NCBI GenBank assembly: GCA_021201235.1
Contig: JAJQFI010000008.1
Location: forward strand, 245,803 to 309,802
Origin: Oscillospiraceae bacterium
GTDB lineage: Bacteria > Bacillota > Clostridia > Oscillospirales > Ruminococcaceae
Direction: 5' to 3'
DNA: 64,000 bases
The notes under the pieces were generated by a model that had not been told where the DNA came from, ran no database searches, and was given only the letters and a program-made list of their open reading frames with translations. The translations under genes and the position numbers were made by a program. How positions within the stretch are numbered: the stretch's first letter is position 1; the number at the start of each line of letters is the position of its first letter. Positions 1-8,014 of the stretch are shown here, one piece after another.

Positions 1-125
1 AGTGCATAGAGGACTTTTGCATCGTTTGACAGATCTTTCAGAGTCTCATCTGTCAGCAAAAATCTCGGCAAAGGTATGTATGAAGTTGCGGGGCTGTCTG
101 TTTTAAATTTATAGAATTCTTTCAT
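1..125 (-). CDS. repA: Replication initiator protein A (RepA_N type), N-terminal fragment
   Basis: The minus-strand frame from an ATG at 125 reads MKEFYKFKTDSPATSYIPLP and continues to the window edge through a stretch ending LSNDAKVLYA. The pattern aromatic-x-(I/L)P-(R/K)-x-(L/F)-(L/F), followed by 'LSNDAKVLYAL', is characteristic of the RepA_N initiators of Firmicutes plasmids and conjugative elements, which bind iterons in their own gene to start replication. A good ribosome-binding site (GGAG, about 6 bases upstream) supports the start. Only 41 residues are visible. It lies downstream of mobC on the same strand, so the two probably belong to one mobile element. Confidence 0.65.
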   Translation of the reverse strand, partial: MKEFYKFKTDSPATSYIPLPRFLLTDETLKDLSNDAKVLYA

Positions 126-342
126 ATATTCTCCGTTCTATCCATCCCATCAGGTCAGCTACTGATTGATAGGATTGATGATGACTATCTTGAGAGTTAG
201 TTTTATTCTTATTGATTAGGGGATGAATTTCATCCGCCCAGAAGGTCAGGAAAACCATCGTCCAGAAATCCGGTTATGGAATGCTCTGGAGCATCAGGTT
301 ATCCGTGATCTGAAAAACCGTCGCTGGAGAATCCCGTTGCGG

Positions 343-672
343 TTACGTTTGCTTTTTCATGTAATCCTTCAGAAGCTTCCAGATTTCTTCCTGACGGGCT
401 TTCATGTCGGCAATGTCGTCATCATAGAAATGCCCGGTCTGGTTGATGCGCTTGCAGAGATGGTTGACGTTTGAGGCTACATTGCTGACCGCCGCCGCAA
501 GCTTCTTCTGCTCGGTGTAATCAAGCTTGATGATGTACCCGTCAATCGCCATCTTGCGAAGATAAGCACTGAGATTGTGAGTGCCAATCTGTTGCATCTT
601 TTGCCGGATTGACTGATGTTCCCGTTCGTCAACGTAAAACTCTAATCTGATTGGTCGTGTGCGATTTGCCAT
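343..672 (-). CDS. mobC: MobC/NikA-like relaxosome accessory protein
   Basis: This is a 109-residue basic protein. I place the start at 672 (MANRTRPIRLEF) because GGAGAA lies 8 bases upstream; the longer frame to 696 has no such site. It has an N-terminal ribbon-helix-helix-like strand (RPIRLEFYVDERE), helices with 'NLSAYLRKMAIDGYI', then 'VSNVASNVNHLCKRINQTG', the usual signature of MobC-family proteins. These bind oriT and help the relaxase nick it during mobilisation. The relaxase normally follows directly downstream; here repA follows instead and no relaxase is seen, so the mobilisation module looks incomplete or is split across the window edge. The repeats upstream are its likely binding sites. 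Confidence 0.75.
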   Translation of the reverse strand: MANRTRPIRLEFYVDEREHQSIRQKMQQIGTHNLSAYLRKMAIDGYIIKLDYTEQKKLAAAVSNVASNVNHLCKRINQTGHFYDDDIADMKARQEEIWKLLKDYMKKQT

Positions 673-673
673 A

Positions 674-871
674 GAAATTCTCCTTTCACTATACAACGGA
701 CGTTTTTCTGAGAAAGTGTCCCATCGAATTTGTATTTTTTGCCGTTAGAAAAACTCCTCCTACTTTACAACGGACAATTTTTCAGCGTTTGTTGGGGGTA
801 TACTCAGAAAAAATTTTTCTGAGTATGATTTGCGAAAACTCCCTCTACTTTACAACGGACATTTTTTAGCG
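674..871 (-). repeat. Three diverged direct repeats upstream of mobC
   Basis: Three copies of a roughly 38-bp unit share the core ACAACGGAC (693-701, 767-775, 852-860), preceded by a CTCC-rich stretch and followed by T-runs. Read on the minus strand each copy contains a purine-rich ribosome-binding-like motif (AAGGAG, GGAGGAG, GAGGGAG). The copy nearest mobC supplies the actual ribosome-binding site. Core spacings are 74 and 85 bp. Between copies 2 and 3 lies a perfect inverted repeat of 13-bp arms around one base (800-826, arms ATACTCAGAAAAA). Confidence 0.75.
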
Positions 872-942
872 AAAAATTGATACCTCCGCAAAGAAAATTT
901 TTTCTGCAAGGATTTTTCGGAAAGATAAAAGCGAAAAAAAGA

Positions 943-972
943 AACGCCCCGAATCGTGTAGTAATTCGGAAC
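943..972 (-). promoter_or_regulatory. Hairpin with T-run; candidate oriT or terminator
   Basis: Arms CCGAAT (949-954) and ATTCGG (964-969) with outer AACG/CGTT pairing form a stem with one small internal mismatch around a 9-base loop. On the minus strand it is followed by TTTCTTTTTTT. It could be a Rho-independent terminator isolating mobC or the nic-proximal hairpin of an oriT; its place upstream of mobC next to the repeats makes the oriT reading attractive. No relaxase is present to test against. Confidence 0.4.
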
Positions 973-1103
973 GTCGGGACGAGGGACGTATGAGATTTTT
1001 GAGAATAGCAAGCACAGCCGCTGTCCGGACAAACGGCGATTTTCGATTAAGGAAACCCTCCCCCTTAATCTTTAATTTTGCTTGTTGGGATAGTCACAAA
1101 CCC

Positions 1104-1132
1104 TTGCTTTATTTGAAACAATACGATATAAT
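1104..1132 (+). promoter_or_regulatory. Sigma-A-type promoter for hsdM remnant
   Basis: TTGCTT at 1104-1109, a 17-base spacer and a perfect TATAAT at 1127-1132. It lies 59 bp upstream of the hsdM start and in the same direction. Confidence 0.6.
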
Positions 1133-1191
1133 ATTTGTGAATAGTTCTATACATCGGCTTATAACGAGCAATAAAAGCGAGGTAAAATATA

Positions 1192-1836
1192 ATGGCAGAA
1201 AAGAACAATGCAAACATAGGATTTGAAAAGCAGATTTGGGATGCGGCTTGTGTTCTTTGGGGACATATTCCGGCGGCAGAATACAGAAAGGTTATCATCG
1301 GACTTATTTTTCTTAGATACATATCGAGTGCCTTTGAGAAAAGATATGCAGAGCTTGTTGCCGAAGGTTATGGTTTCGAGAACGACCCCGATGCCTATCT
1401 CGAAGAAAACATTTTCTTTGTGCCGGAGGAAGCCAGATGGTCGAAGATTGCTTCTGCGGCTCACACTCCCGAAATCGGCACCGTTATCGACGATGCCATG
1501 AGAGCTATCGAGAACGACAACAAGAAGCTCAAGAATGTTCTCCCGAAAAACTATGCCAGCCCCGACCTCGACAAGAGGGTTTTGGGCGATGTCGTTGACC
1601 TTTTCACCAACATGGATATGGGCGATACCGAGGACAGCAAGGATCTCCTCGGCAGAACCTACGAATATTGTATTGCTAAATTTGCTGAATACGAGGGAAC
1701 TAATGGCGGCGAGTTTTATACACCTGCAAGCATCGTTAAGACCATCGTTGCGATTCTTAAACCGTTCTCCAACTGCCGAGTTTACGAAATCTCCACACCA
1801 TTTTCGATGCATCCAATTAGTGGTCTTTATGTCTGA
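1192..1836 (+). pseudogene. hsdM: Type I restriction-modification methyltransferase subunit (HsdM), truncated
   Basis: The frame encodes the N-terminal helical HsdM_N domain (WDAACVLWGHIPAAEYRKVI, then FLRYISSAFEKR) and the beginning of the N6-adenine methylase core (GGEFYTPASIVKTIVAILKP). Homology stops at NCRVYE, at 1786-1787. Full HsdM continues at this point with a PxxGSGG SAM-binding motif and later NPPY; neither is present here or anywhere else in the window. The last 17 codons (ISTPFSMHPISG...) are foreign. It therefore cannot be an active methyltransferase. The break follows the dinucleotide GA, as expected for insertion by a TnpX-type serine recombinase, and a recombinase pseudogene lies immediately beyond in the opposite direction. 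The missing half may be at the lost other end of that element. Confidence 0.8.
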
Positions 1837-1947
1837 ATGCGGAAATTCACAAGTTCATAAAAGCTTGATACAAATCGGTGTTATCCGGTTATTTTTTTAC
1901 GCAGAAAACAGCCTACCACATTCTTAATGTTAGTAGACTGTCTGGAT

Positions 1948-3134
1948 TTAGGCTTTTATTTCCGTTCCATCCTTGAACGTAAATCGAATATCATCCTTGC
2001 TATAAACCGTAACATAGTCGACTAATGTGTACCAAGCTTCTTCGTTGAACTCGGTCAAAAGCTGTTGCTTGGAGCAAAGTGCTTTTTGAAAATCGCTTAG
2101 TGCAGCTCGTGTAATTTCCTTTTGACTAATCTCTGCCGTTACTTCTTCTAACTCCTTTTTTGTATTATTGTAACGCTCATACAAGGAATCGTAGCGTTTT
2201 TGGTATTCCGCTTGGTCGAGAGCTGTCATCGAATTTTCTTTGATAGCTTGCTGTACCAACTCTGTGACAAGCCTCAGCTCATCTTCAAGTTGCTCTTGTT
2301 CAGCAATGAGGTCGGTAGTATCATAAAGCTTGCCTTTGATAAGTTCGATATCGGCGATTACTGATTTTTTATTTTTCAACAGCTTGTTTACAGCTGATAT
2401 AAATTTCTCAATAATCGCTTCATCTGTCAGGTGAGGAGTTTTGCACTTTGTGTCACCATAAGTTTTGCTGTTACACCGCCAAACTTTCCTTCGGTATTTA
2501 TCATTGGAATGCCATACTTTCGACCCGTACCAGCTTCCACATTCGTCGCACTTAATTTTATGCGAAAAGGCATACAAACCACCGTGAGAACTTTTCTCTG
2601 CAGAATGCCTTTCGAACTCCATCTGTACCATCTCAAAGACTTCCGGGTCAATGATAGCTTCGTGATTATTCTCAACATAGTACTGAGGGATTTCGCCTTC
2701 ATTGATTTTTTTCTTCTTTGTCAGGAAATCCGTTGTAAAGCTTTTCTGGAGCAAGGCATCGCCCTTGTATTTTTCATTCGTAAGTATGCTTCTTACCGTC
2801 GAAGTACTCCATTTTTCTTTTCCGGCAGGAGTCTTCACTCTTTCACGAGTAAGCTGTGTAGCAATACCGGTCGGAGTCTTTCCGGAAAGGAATAGCTGAT
2901 ATATTCTTCTGACAACGGTAGCTTGTTCCTCGTTGACTACAAGATTCCCATCAGGTCCTCTGTCGTAGCCGAGAAACCTCGTGAACGGAACTGTGACTTT
3001 GCCATCTGAGAATCGCTTCCGTTGTCCCCATGTGCAGTTCTCTGAAATGGAACGGGATTCTTCCTGTGCTAAAGAAGACATTATTGTAATCAGCAGTTCA
3101 CCCTTGCCGTCAAAAGTCCAAATGTTTTCTTTTT
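1948..3134 (-). pseudogene. Large serine recombinase, C-terminal portion (gene interrupted by the cf-PICI-like element)
   Basis: From the junction near 3134 the minus strand reads KENIWTFDGKGELLITIMSS, then LAQEESRSIS, a recombinase domain (GNLVVNEEQATVVRRIYQLF, then STVRSILTNEKYKG), a zinc ribbon (CDECGSWYGSKVW to CNSKTYGDTKC) and a C-terminal coiled coil. These are the DNA-binding parts of TnpX/TndX-type resolvase-invertases that move mobilisable transposons. The N-terminal catalytic serine domain is missing. The roughly 33 codons the open frame adds upstream (MNTFDDTTTF...) belong to the inserted element. The missing middle piece is found at 16531-16683 on the same strand, so the element at 3128-16541 split this gene. 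The 3' end lies close to the hsdM breakpoint, consistent with its being the terminal gene of a transposon inserted there. Confidence 0.85.
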
Positions 3135-3269
3135 TGGAGTAAATATAGTATGGAATTTCTTTTGATAATACAAGATATTGTGTGTAGAATTGAGTTTCTT
3201 GACTAAATGTTGTAGTATCGTCGAATGTGTTCAAGCGACTTTTGCCTATTTAAGCGACAAATAAGCGAC
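3128..3269. repeat. Left attachment region: core plus three AAGCGAC repeats
   Basis: The core TCTTTTT (3128-3134) marks the junction with the recombinase gene. Inside the element AAGCGAC recurs at 3233-3239, 3252-3258 and 3263-3269 in one orientation, matching three copies near the right end. Such iterated heptamers flanking a core next to an integrase gene are typical of integrase arm-type binding sites. Confidence 0.65.
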
Positions 3270-3276
3270 AATTTTT

Positions 3277-3300
3277 AACCGCCTTGAGCGGTTTTCTTTT
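3277..3300 (+). terminator. Rho-independent terminator at left end of element
   Basis: AACCGC (3277-3282), loop CTTGA, GCGGTT (3288-3293), then TTCTTTTTG on the plus strand. It would stop transcription entering the element from the host side; the reverse direction has the stem but a weaker T-run after the integrase gene. Confidence 0.7.
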
Positions 3301-3308
3301 TGCCCTTT

Positions 3309-4664
3309 TCACTCTGCTTTGCGGAAAAGAGCCATATCTATGGCCTGCATTGCCTTTGCTTCACTCTCTGTGAAAACGTGGCTGTATGTGTCAAGCGTTG
3401 TTTTTGTGGTGGAATGCCCTAACCTGTCCGCTATAACTTTCGCCGTCACGTTGCTGTTAATCAATAGTGAAGCGTGTGTGTGCCGGAGTGAATGCAGATG
3501 TATTTCAGGCAGTCCCGCCTGTCTGCATACCTTTTTCAGCTTTACATTCAGATTAGAGCCTATTATATAGTTTCCGACTGAATTCGTGAAAACTGCGTCC
3601 GGCACTTTCCAAACGTCCGCCGCCTTGAAGCGTTCCAGTGCTTGCCTGTGCTTGTGTTCTTTCAGCAAGTCGATGATATACGGCGGCAATACAATACGCC
3701 GTTCGCTGCCCGCCGTTTTTGGTGTGTCCCTGACAAATTCCCCGTTCAGCCGTACCAGCGTATGACGGATATACAACAAGCCCGTCTGCAAGTCTATATC
3801 TTCCCAATGCAGGGCGCACAATTCGCCGGAGCGGATACCCGTTGCAAGGAACAGATTGCAGATAACTTCAAACTGGAAATCGGGCTGTTCATGCAGGGCA
3901 TTCAGGAAAAGGCGGCTTTGTGCTTCATCAAAGAATTCTGCGGGCGGTGTGTCCACTTTCGGGGGCGTTGCCAGCTTGCAGGGATTGCGGCGCATAATCT
4001 CTTTTTTGACTGCCGCCGTGAAGATTGCGGACAGGTTCAGCTTGATTTTATTCACGCTTGCCCCTGACAGTCCTGTTTCCCCTGTACTGTCGAACAGTTT
4101 GTCAAGGGGCATTCCCATTGCCGCCGCCAGCTTTTCCGCCGTTTCCCGCCGCATGCTGCCCCGCATAAGGTTATACAGAGTAGATTTTTCAATCCCCGCC
4201 TTGTCTGCAAGCGCCTGACGGTTATAACCGTCCAAAAGCGACTTGTCTTTCAGTCTGTAATGCGTTTCAACATTGCCATTTCTAAGCAAATCCGCAAACA
4301 GGCTGTCGAGCATGGGCGGGGTTATATTTTTCAGTTTTTCACGCCCTAACACGGGCATGACGTGCCGTTCAATCTCTCCCCTGTAATTCTTCAATGTCTG
4401 CGGCTTTAAGACGGACGGTGCAACCGTTTCATAATACCACTTTTCCAGTTCCGCAAATGTGCGGTTTTCGTCAAGGGCTACATATCCCCTGATTTTTTCT
4501 TCCCATACCGCCGCATACTGCCTTGCCAGCTTTTCAGCCTTGCCAGCCGTTACACCGTTCGGCGGGCGGTATGTGGTGGTTTTCTTGCGCTGTCGCCCCT
4601 GTTCATCATAACCCATGTATGCGGTTATGGTGTAGGTATCGCTGCGCTTTCTGATACTTGCCAT
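3309..4664 (-). CDS. int: Tyrosine-type site-specific integrase with inserted HTH domain
   Basis: This 451-residue protein catalyses integration and excision of the element. It has an N-terminal arm-binding region (1-60), a core-binding SAM-like domain (about 65-230) and a C-terminal catalytic domain (about 240-445). The catalytic set is complete: Arg278 (ATGIRSGEL), Lys316 region, His391-x-x-Arg394 (HSLRHTHAS), His417 (LGHST) and the nucleophile Tyr427 (LDTYSHV). Unusually, residues about 143-195 form an XRE-like helix-turn-helix (RQALADKAGIEKSTLYNLMR, then AEKLAAAMGMPLDKLF) in the middle of the core-binding domain. The ribosome-binding site is GGGGGTG. It is transcribed from the repressor promoter, 15 bp downstream of the repressor gene. 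The adjacent attachment repeats support its role as the element's own integrase. Confidence 0.93.
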   Translation of the reverse strand: MASIRKRSDTYTITAYMGYDEQGRQRKKTTTYRPPNGVTAGKAEKLARQYAAVWEEKIRGYVALDENRTFAELEKWYYETVAPSVLKPQTLKNYRGEIERHVMPVLGREKLKNITPPMLDSLFADLLRNGNVETHYRLKDKSLLDGYNRQALADKAGIEKSTLYNLMRGSMRRETAEKLAAAMGMPLDKLFDSTGETGLSGASVNKIKLNLSAIFTAAVKKEIMRRNPCKLATPPKVDTPPAEFFDEAQSRLFLNALHEQPDFQFEVICNLFLATGIRSGELCALHWEDIDLQTGLLYIRHTLVRLNGEFVRDTPKTAGSERRIVLPPYIIDLLKEHKHRQALERFKAADVWKVPDAVFTNSVGNYIIGSNLNVKLKKVCRQAGLPEIHLHSLRHTHASLLINSNVTAKVIADRLGHSTTKTTLDTYSHVFTESEAKAMQAIDMALFRKAE

Positions 4665-4679
4665 ATATAGGCACCCCCT

Positions 4680-5312
4680 TTATAAATTTTCTTTCGCCTG
4701 CCCTAACCGTTCCAGCGTGAAGTCAACGGCATTCCCCATTTTATCATTGAATGCCTGCACGTTGCCGCTGTCGGAAAGCAGACCGGAAAGCATAGAAAGA
4801 ACCGCCCTTTTGTTTACGCCTGTCAGAGCATGGAACGCAAACAATATGTCGCTGTCCTGTTTGCCGTATGTGTCATAATCGGCCTTTACCTGCTCAATCT
4901 GTGTCTGATTCAATGAGCCGCCGAACCGTTGTAACAGTTCAGTTTCCTGTATAAAAGCCGCCGTTTCTTCAATCCGCTTTGTTTCCTGACGCTGTGCTTC
5001 TACTATTAAAAGCCTGTCAAGGATGGAATGCGAAAAATTCAATGCAATCTGTTCTTCATACGTCCGTTCCGGCACGGCTTTTTCAGAGATTGCCACAATA
5101 TCAGAATAGGAATATTCCCTATCTAATAAGGAAAGCGGCGAAATCTCATAGACCGCACACAGGCGGGAAAGCACGTCTAAAGACGGCTGCACTTTTCCAT
5201 TCTCCCAATTCGTCAGGGACGTGGGCGCACAATCAAGCTGTTTAGCCACCTCTGACTGCTTCAAGCCCTTGTTTGTCCGCGCTTCTCTCAGTTTGTCACC
5301 AAAAGTTTTCAT
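4680..5312 (-). CDS. XRE-family repressor of the element
   Basis: The 210-residue protein has an N-terminal Cro/C1 helix-turn-helix (about residues 5-60; LREARTNKGLKQSEVAKQLD, then SLTNWENGKVQPSL) and a C-terminal helical region without a recognisable LexA/S24 peptidase dyad. It is most likely the master repressor keeping the element quiet. In PICIs this regulator is relieved by a helper-phage antirepressor rather than by RecA cleavage, and the lack of a peptidase domain fits that model. It is divergent from the excisionase/replication operon, and the shared 168-bp intergenic region holds two perfect promoters and several TTGAGTTTGT-like sites that could be its operators. It is followed directly by the integrase. 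Confidence 0.85.
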   Translation of the reverse strand: MKTFGDKLREARTNKGLKQSEVAKQLDCAPTSLTNWENGKVQPSLDVLSRLCAVYEISPLSLLDREYSYSDIVAISEKAVPERTYEEQIALNFSHSILDRLLIVEAQRQETKRIEETAAFIQETELLQRFGGSLNQTQIEQVKADYDTYGKQDSDILFAFHALTGVNKRAVLSMLSGLLSDSGNVQAFNDKMGNAVDFTLERLGQAKENL

Positions 5313-5347
5313 ATGATATTAGAACCTCCTGTTCAATGCTCAACGAT

Positions 5348-5460
5348 ATTATAGCACATTCAATTTGAGTTTGTCAACAGGCGACGCACCTGAATTTATT
5401 TTATTTTTCCTGTTTGACATCTCAATTCCGTTGTGCTATAATAAACTCAAACAAATTGAG
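5348..5460. promoter_or_regulatory. Divergent promoters and operator-like repeats of the element switch
   Basis: Rightward promoter: TTGACA (5414-5419), 17-base spacer, TATAAT (5437-5442). Leftward promoter: TTGACA (complement of 5372-5377), 18-base spacer, TATAAT (complement of 5348-5353). The motif (A)CTCAAA/TTTGAG recurs: CAATTTGAGTTTGT (about 5361-5374) overlaps the leftward -35 region and spacer, CTCAATTCCGTTG lies in the rightward spacer, and the inverted repeat CTCAA-n5-TTGAG (5446-5460) lies just after the rightward -10. This layout suits a repressor that controls both directions. Confidence 0.8.
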
Positions 5461-5480
5461 GTTCAGGGAGATAACGCAAA

Positions 5481-5672
5481 ATGAATGAGAAATCAGCTTT
5501 GACGATAAAAGAAACTGCAAGGGAATACGGGTTCCCGGAATATGCTATCCGCACACTGGTAAAGCGCGGGGCTTTCCCCGTTGTCCAATGCGGCAACCGC
5601 TGCTATATCGTCCGCAGCGTGTTTGAAGAATATTTGCAAAAAGGGGGCGCGCTGTATGACCCAAAACTGTGA
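5481..5672 (+). CDS. xis: Excisionase-like small DNA-binding protein
   Basis: This 63-residue protein reads ALTIKETAREYGFPEYAIRT then LVKRGAFPVVQCGNRCYI, a MerR-like winged helix of the type used by Tn916 Xis and other excisionases to bend attachment-site DNA. It is the first gene of the rightward operon, 39 bp from a perfect -10. The C-terminal tail (EEYLQKGGALYDPKL) overlaps the start of the primase-polymerase frame, so the two genes are translationally coupled. An alternative is a replication-control AlpA-like regulator; the integrase association makes excision the likelier job. Confidence 0.78.
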   Translation: MNEKSALTIKETAREYGFPEYAIRTLVKRGAFPVVQCGNRCYIVRSVFEEYLQKGGALYDPKL

Positions 5673-5901
5673 AATGACTTTATATGTGTCTACCGTCCGG
5701 GGACGAAAATCAAATACCAGCTATCCATATGAAGCAAAAATCACGGGTATTGAGGATTTAGCACGGGCGGCGGCATACGACCATGTAAGCACCCGTTACC
5801 GTGACGGCAAGAACAGCAAGGGCGCAGTTATCAGGGCGCACAGGGCGAACGCTGACTTTGACGAAGCAGACAACACCTGCATGGACTGCGACAATAAATA
5901 G
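5656..5901 (+). pseudogene. Primase-polymerase (PrimPol/AEP) N-terminal fragment, ended by in-frame TAG
   Basis: From ATG 5656 the frame gives 81 residues with the start of an archaeo-eukaryotic primase fold, ending MDCDNK then TAG at 5899-5901. The DxD in MDCDN is the metal-binding motif expected in this family. The same reading frame continues after the TAG without loss of homology (DNPMLPDIPPEEW...), so the TAG looks like a nonsense mutation or a read-through codon rather than a natural end. ATG 5674 is an alternative start. Without the following segment this fragment cannot form a complete polymerase domain. Confidence 0.7.
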
Positions 5902-5910
5902 GATAACCCC

Positions 5911-7698
5911 ATGCTGCCGGATATACCGCCGGAAGAATGGAAAACCCCTGCTGACGTGCAGACGGCTTTCCCGGATGTAGCGTTCTATGCTGTGCCGTCC
6001 AGGAACAACATGAAAGAAAAAGACGGACTGTGCGCCCGTCCGAAATATCACTATTATTTCCCCCATAAAAGACCTGTTACCAGTGCAGGCGCATGGGCGG
6101 AAATGAAACAGCAAATTATTGATATTTTTCCGGCGTTCGATGATAACGCAAAAGACGCGGCGCGTTTTATGTACGGTGTAGAGGAACCACGGCCGGAATT
6201 CTATCCCGGTACCCTGTGCATTGACGAATTTCTTGCAAATCTGAAATGGGACAGGGAAACGGAACAGGCCTTGAACAGCCCTAAAAAGCGGACTGCGCCA
6301 AAATTCGGCGGCGTTATCCCCGTAGGACAGCGGAACAGCACACTTTCCCGGTTTGCGGGTACCGTGCTAAAGAAGTACGGCGCAGACGATGGAAAAGCCC
6401 TTGAAGCGTTCCAGACCGAAGCGGCGAAGTGTGAACAGCCTTTAGATGACAGAGAACTTTCTACCATATGGAACAGCGCCCTGACGTTCTACAACAATAC
6501 CGTCAAGACCGCGCCTGACTATATCCCGCCGCAGGAATACGCCGCACAGGTATTTGCTCAAAGCCTTATCCCGTCCGACTATACAGACGTAGGGCAGGCG
6601 ACCATGTTTGCGGCGGTGTATGGGGAAAAAGCAAAGTATTCAGACACTACAAAATGGATTGTATACGATGGTAAGAAATGGGACGAAAACGAAATCAGGG
6701 CGCAGGGACTTTCACAGCAACTGACAACCAGACAGCTTGAAGTTGCAACCAAACTGCTTGTAAACGCACAGGCAGAAGAAAATGCGACTGCTGCGAGCGG
6801 GGACAAGGAAGCGCACGAAAAGGCAAAAAAGGAAGTTGCCTTTGCTATGGGTTTTCGCTCATTCGTGCTTGGAGAGCGCAAAACATCACGCATTGCCGCC
6901 ACGCTGACCGAAGCGAGGCCAACATTGCAGATTCCGGTTGACCTGCTGGACAAAGACCCCTATCTGCTGAATACACCCGCCGGAACGGTCAATCTGCAAA
7001 CAGGCGAGATGAAAAAGCATGACCCCGCCGACTACTGCACCAAAATAACCGCCGTAGCACCGGGGACAGAGGGCGCAGACCTGTTTTCCGACTTTCTGCG
7101 CCGTGTGACCTGCAATGACAGTGCGCTGGAAAGATGCTTGCAGGAAGTCGCCGGAATGTGCGCTGTCGGTAAGGTGCTAAGGGAAAACCTGATAATTGCA
7201 TATGGCGAGGGCGGCAACGGGAAAAGCACCCTGTTCAACCTGCTGTCCCGTGTTATGGGCGATTATGCGGGTGGCCTGTCCTCTGACGTACTAATCACAA
7301 ACAACCGGAACAACAAGAAACCGGAATATGCGGAACTGCGGGGAAAGCGGCTTGTGATTGCGGCGGAACTTGAAGAAGGCACCCGGCTTGATACCGCTAC
7401 CGTCAAGAAACTGTGCAGCACCGACCCCATACGGGGCGAAAAAAAGTTCAAAGACCCGTTCGATTTTGTCCCGTCGCATACCGTTGTACTGTATACAAAT
7501 CACCTGCCAAAAGTTGGAACCATTGATAAAGGCACATGGGACAGGCTTGTGGTGGTGCCGTTCAACGCCAATCTGCGCGGCATGAAAGATGAAATATACA
7601 ATTATGCCGACTATCTGTTTGACCGTGCCGGGGGGTGCTGTCCTGTCGTGGATTATCGAGGGCGCAAAGCGGTTTATCGCCAATCAGTACAGGATTGA
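5911..7698 (+). CDS. PrimPol C-terminal half plus D5-like SF3 helicase (frameshifted at its 3' end)
   Basis: The first 100 residues complete the primase-polymerase domain (ARPKYHYYFPHKRP with the catalytic His; DDNAKDAARFMYG). A PriCT-like linker follows, then a D5_N/SF3 helicase with Walker A GEGGNGKST (encoded at about 7204-7230), the B-motif region RLVIAAELEEG and sensor-region TVVLYTNHLPKV. This is the replication protein of the satellite, expected to unwind and prime at the neighbouring origin. The frame runs off at 7630-7635, where six G residues stand in place of five: the sequence DRAGG then goes to nonsense CCPVVDY, while the true continuation (AVLSWIIEGAKR) lies in the +1 frame. Whether the gene is functional depends on whether the TAG upstream and this run are real. 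Confidence 0.85.
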   Translation: MLPDIPPEEWKTPADVQTAFPDVAFYAVPSRNNMKEKDGLCARPKYHYYFPHKRPVTSAGAWAEMKQQIIDIFPAFDDNAKDAARFMYGVEEPRPEFYPGTLCIDEFLANLKWDRETEQALNSPKKRTAPKFGGVIPVGQRNSTLSRFAGTVLKKYGADDGKALEAFQTEAAKCEQPLDDRELSTIWNSALTFYNNTVKTAPDYIPPQEYAAQVFAQSLIPSDYTDVGQATMFAAVYGEKAKYSDTTKWIVYDGKKWDENEIRAQGLSQQLTTRQLEVATKLLVNAQAEENATAASGDKEAHEKAKKEVAFAMGFRSFVLGERKTSRIAATLTEARPTLQIPVDLLDKDPYLLNTPAGTVNLQTGEMKKHDPADYCTKITAVAPGTEGADLFSDFLRRVTCNDSALERCLQEVAGMCAVGKVLRENLIIAYGEGGNGKSTLFNLLSRVMGDYAGGLSSDVLITNNRNNKKPEYAELRGKRLVIAAELEEGTRLDTATVKKLCSTDPIRGEKKFKDPFDFVPSHTVVLYTNHLPKVGTIDKGTWDRLVVVPFNANLRGMKDEIYNYADYLFDRAGGCCPVVDYRGRKAVYRQSVQD

Positions 7699-8014
7699 CC
7701 CGCCGGAATGCGTCAAGCGCGCCTGCGAGGAATATCGTGCGTCAAATGACTGGCTGCATATCTTCCTGACAGAATGCTGTGAAGTATCGCCGGATTATGA
7801 GGTTATGAGCGGCGCACTGTATGAGCGTTACAGGAACCATTGTGACGCAGTTCGCAACTACACGCGTCACCCGGCGGACTTCAAGAAAGCTATGGAACAG
7901 GCGGGATTCTTCTATAAGAAAGACAGATACGGAATGCACGTTCACGGCCTGTGCCTGAAAGCAGAGGAATTCCACAAACTGCCAGACGATGAACCGACAC
8001 CCTTTGACGATTAG
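7631..8014 (+). pseudogene. D5-like helicase C-terminal segment (out of frame with the body)
   Basis: The segment reads GGAVLSWIIEGAKRFIANQY, then RIDPPECVKRACEEYRASND and a winged-helix-like tail to a TAG stop. It is the normal C-terminus of the helicase at 5911-7698, displaced by one extra G in the run at 7630-7635. An ATG at 7589 opens this frame, but it lies in sequence that codes for the helicase in the other frame and has no convincing ribosome-binding site. Removing one G and reading through the upstream TAG would restore a protein of about 785 residues. Confidence 0.75.

Noticed and set aside
223..474. 83-codon plus-strand open frame at the left edge
   Set aside because: It is mostly antisense to mobC; the part outside contains only a short palindrome (281-294) and no family signal.
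3135..3234. The open frame's start MNTFDDTTTFSQ... as a genuine N-terminus of the serine recombinase
   Set aside because: The sequence up to the junction near 3134 belongs to the inserted satellite and does not resemble a resolvase domain; the real upstream piece is at 16531-16683.
5656..8014. TAG stop-codon reassignment in the satellite
   Set aside because: The same replication gene ends with TAG at 8012-8014 and host genes such as potD and the first mgtA also end with TAG, so recoding of TAG as sense is unlikely.
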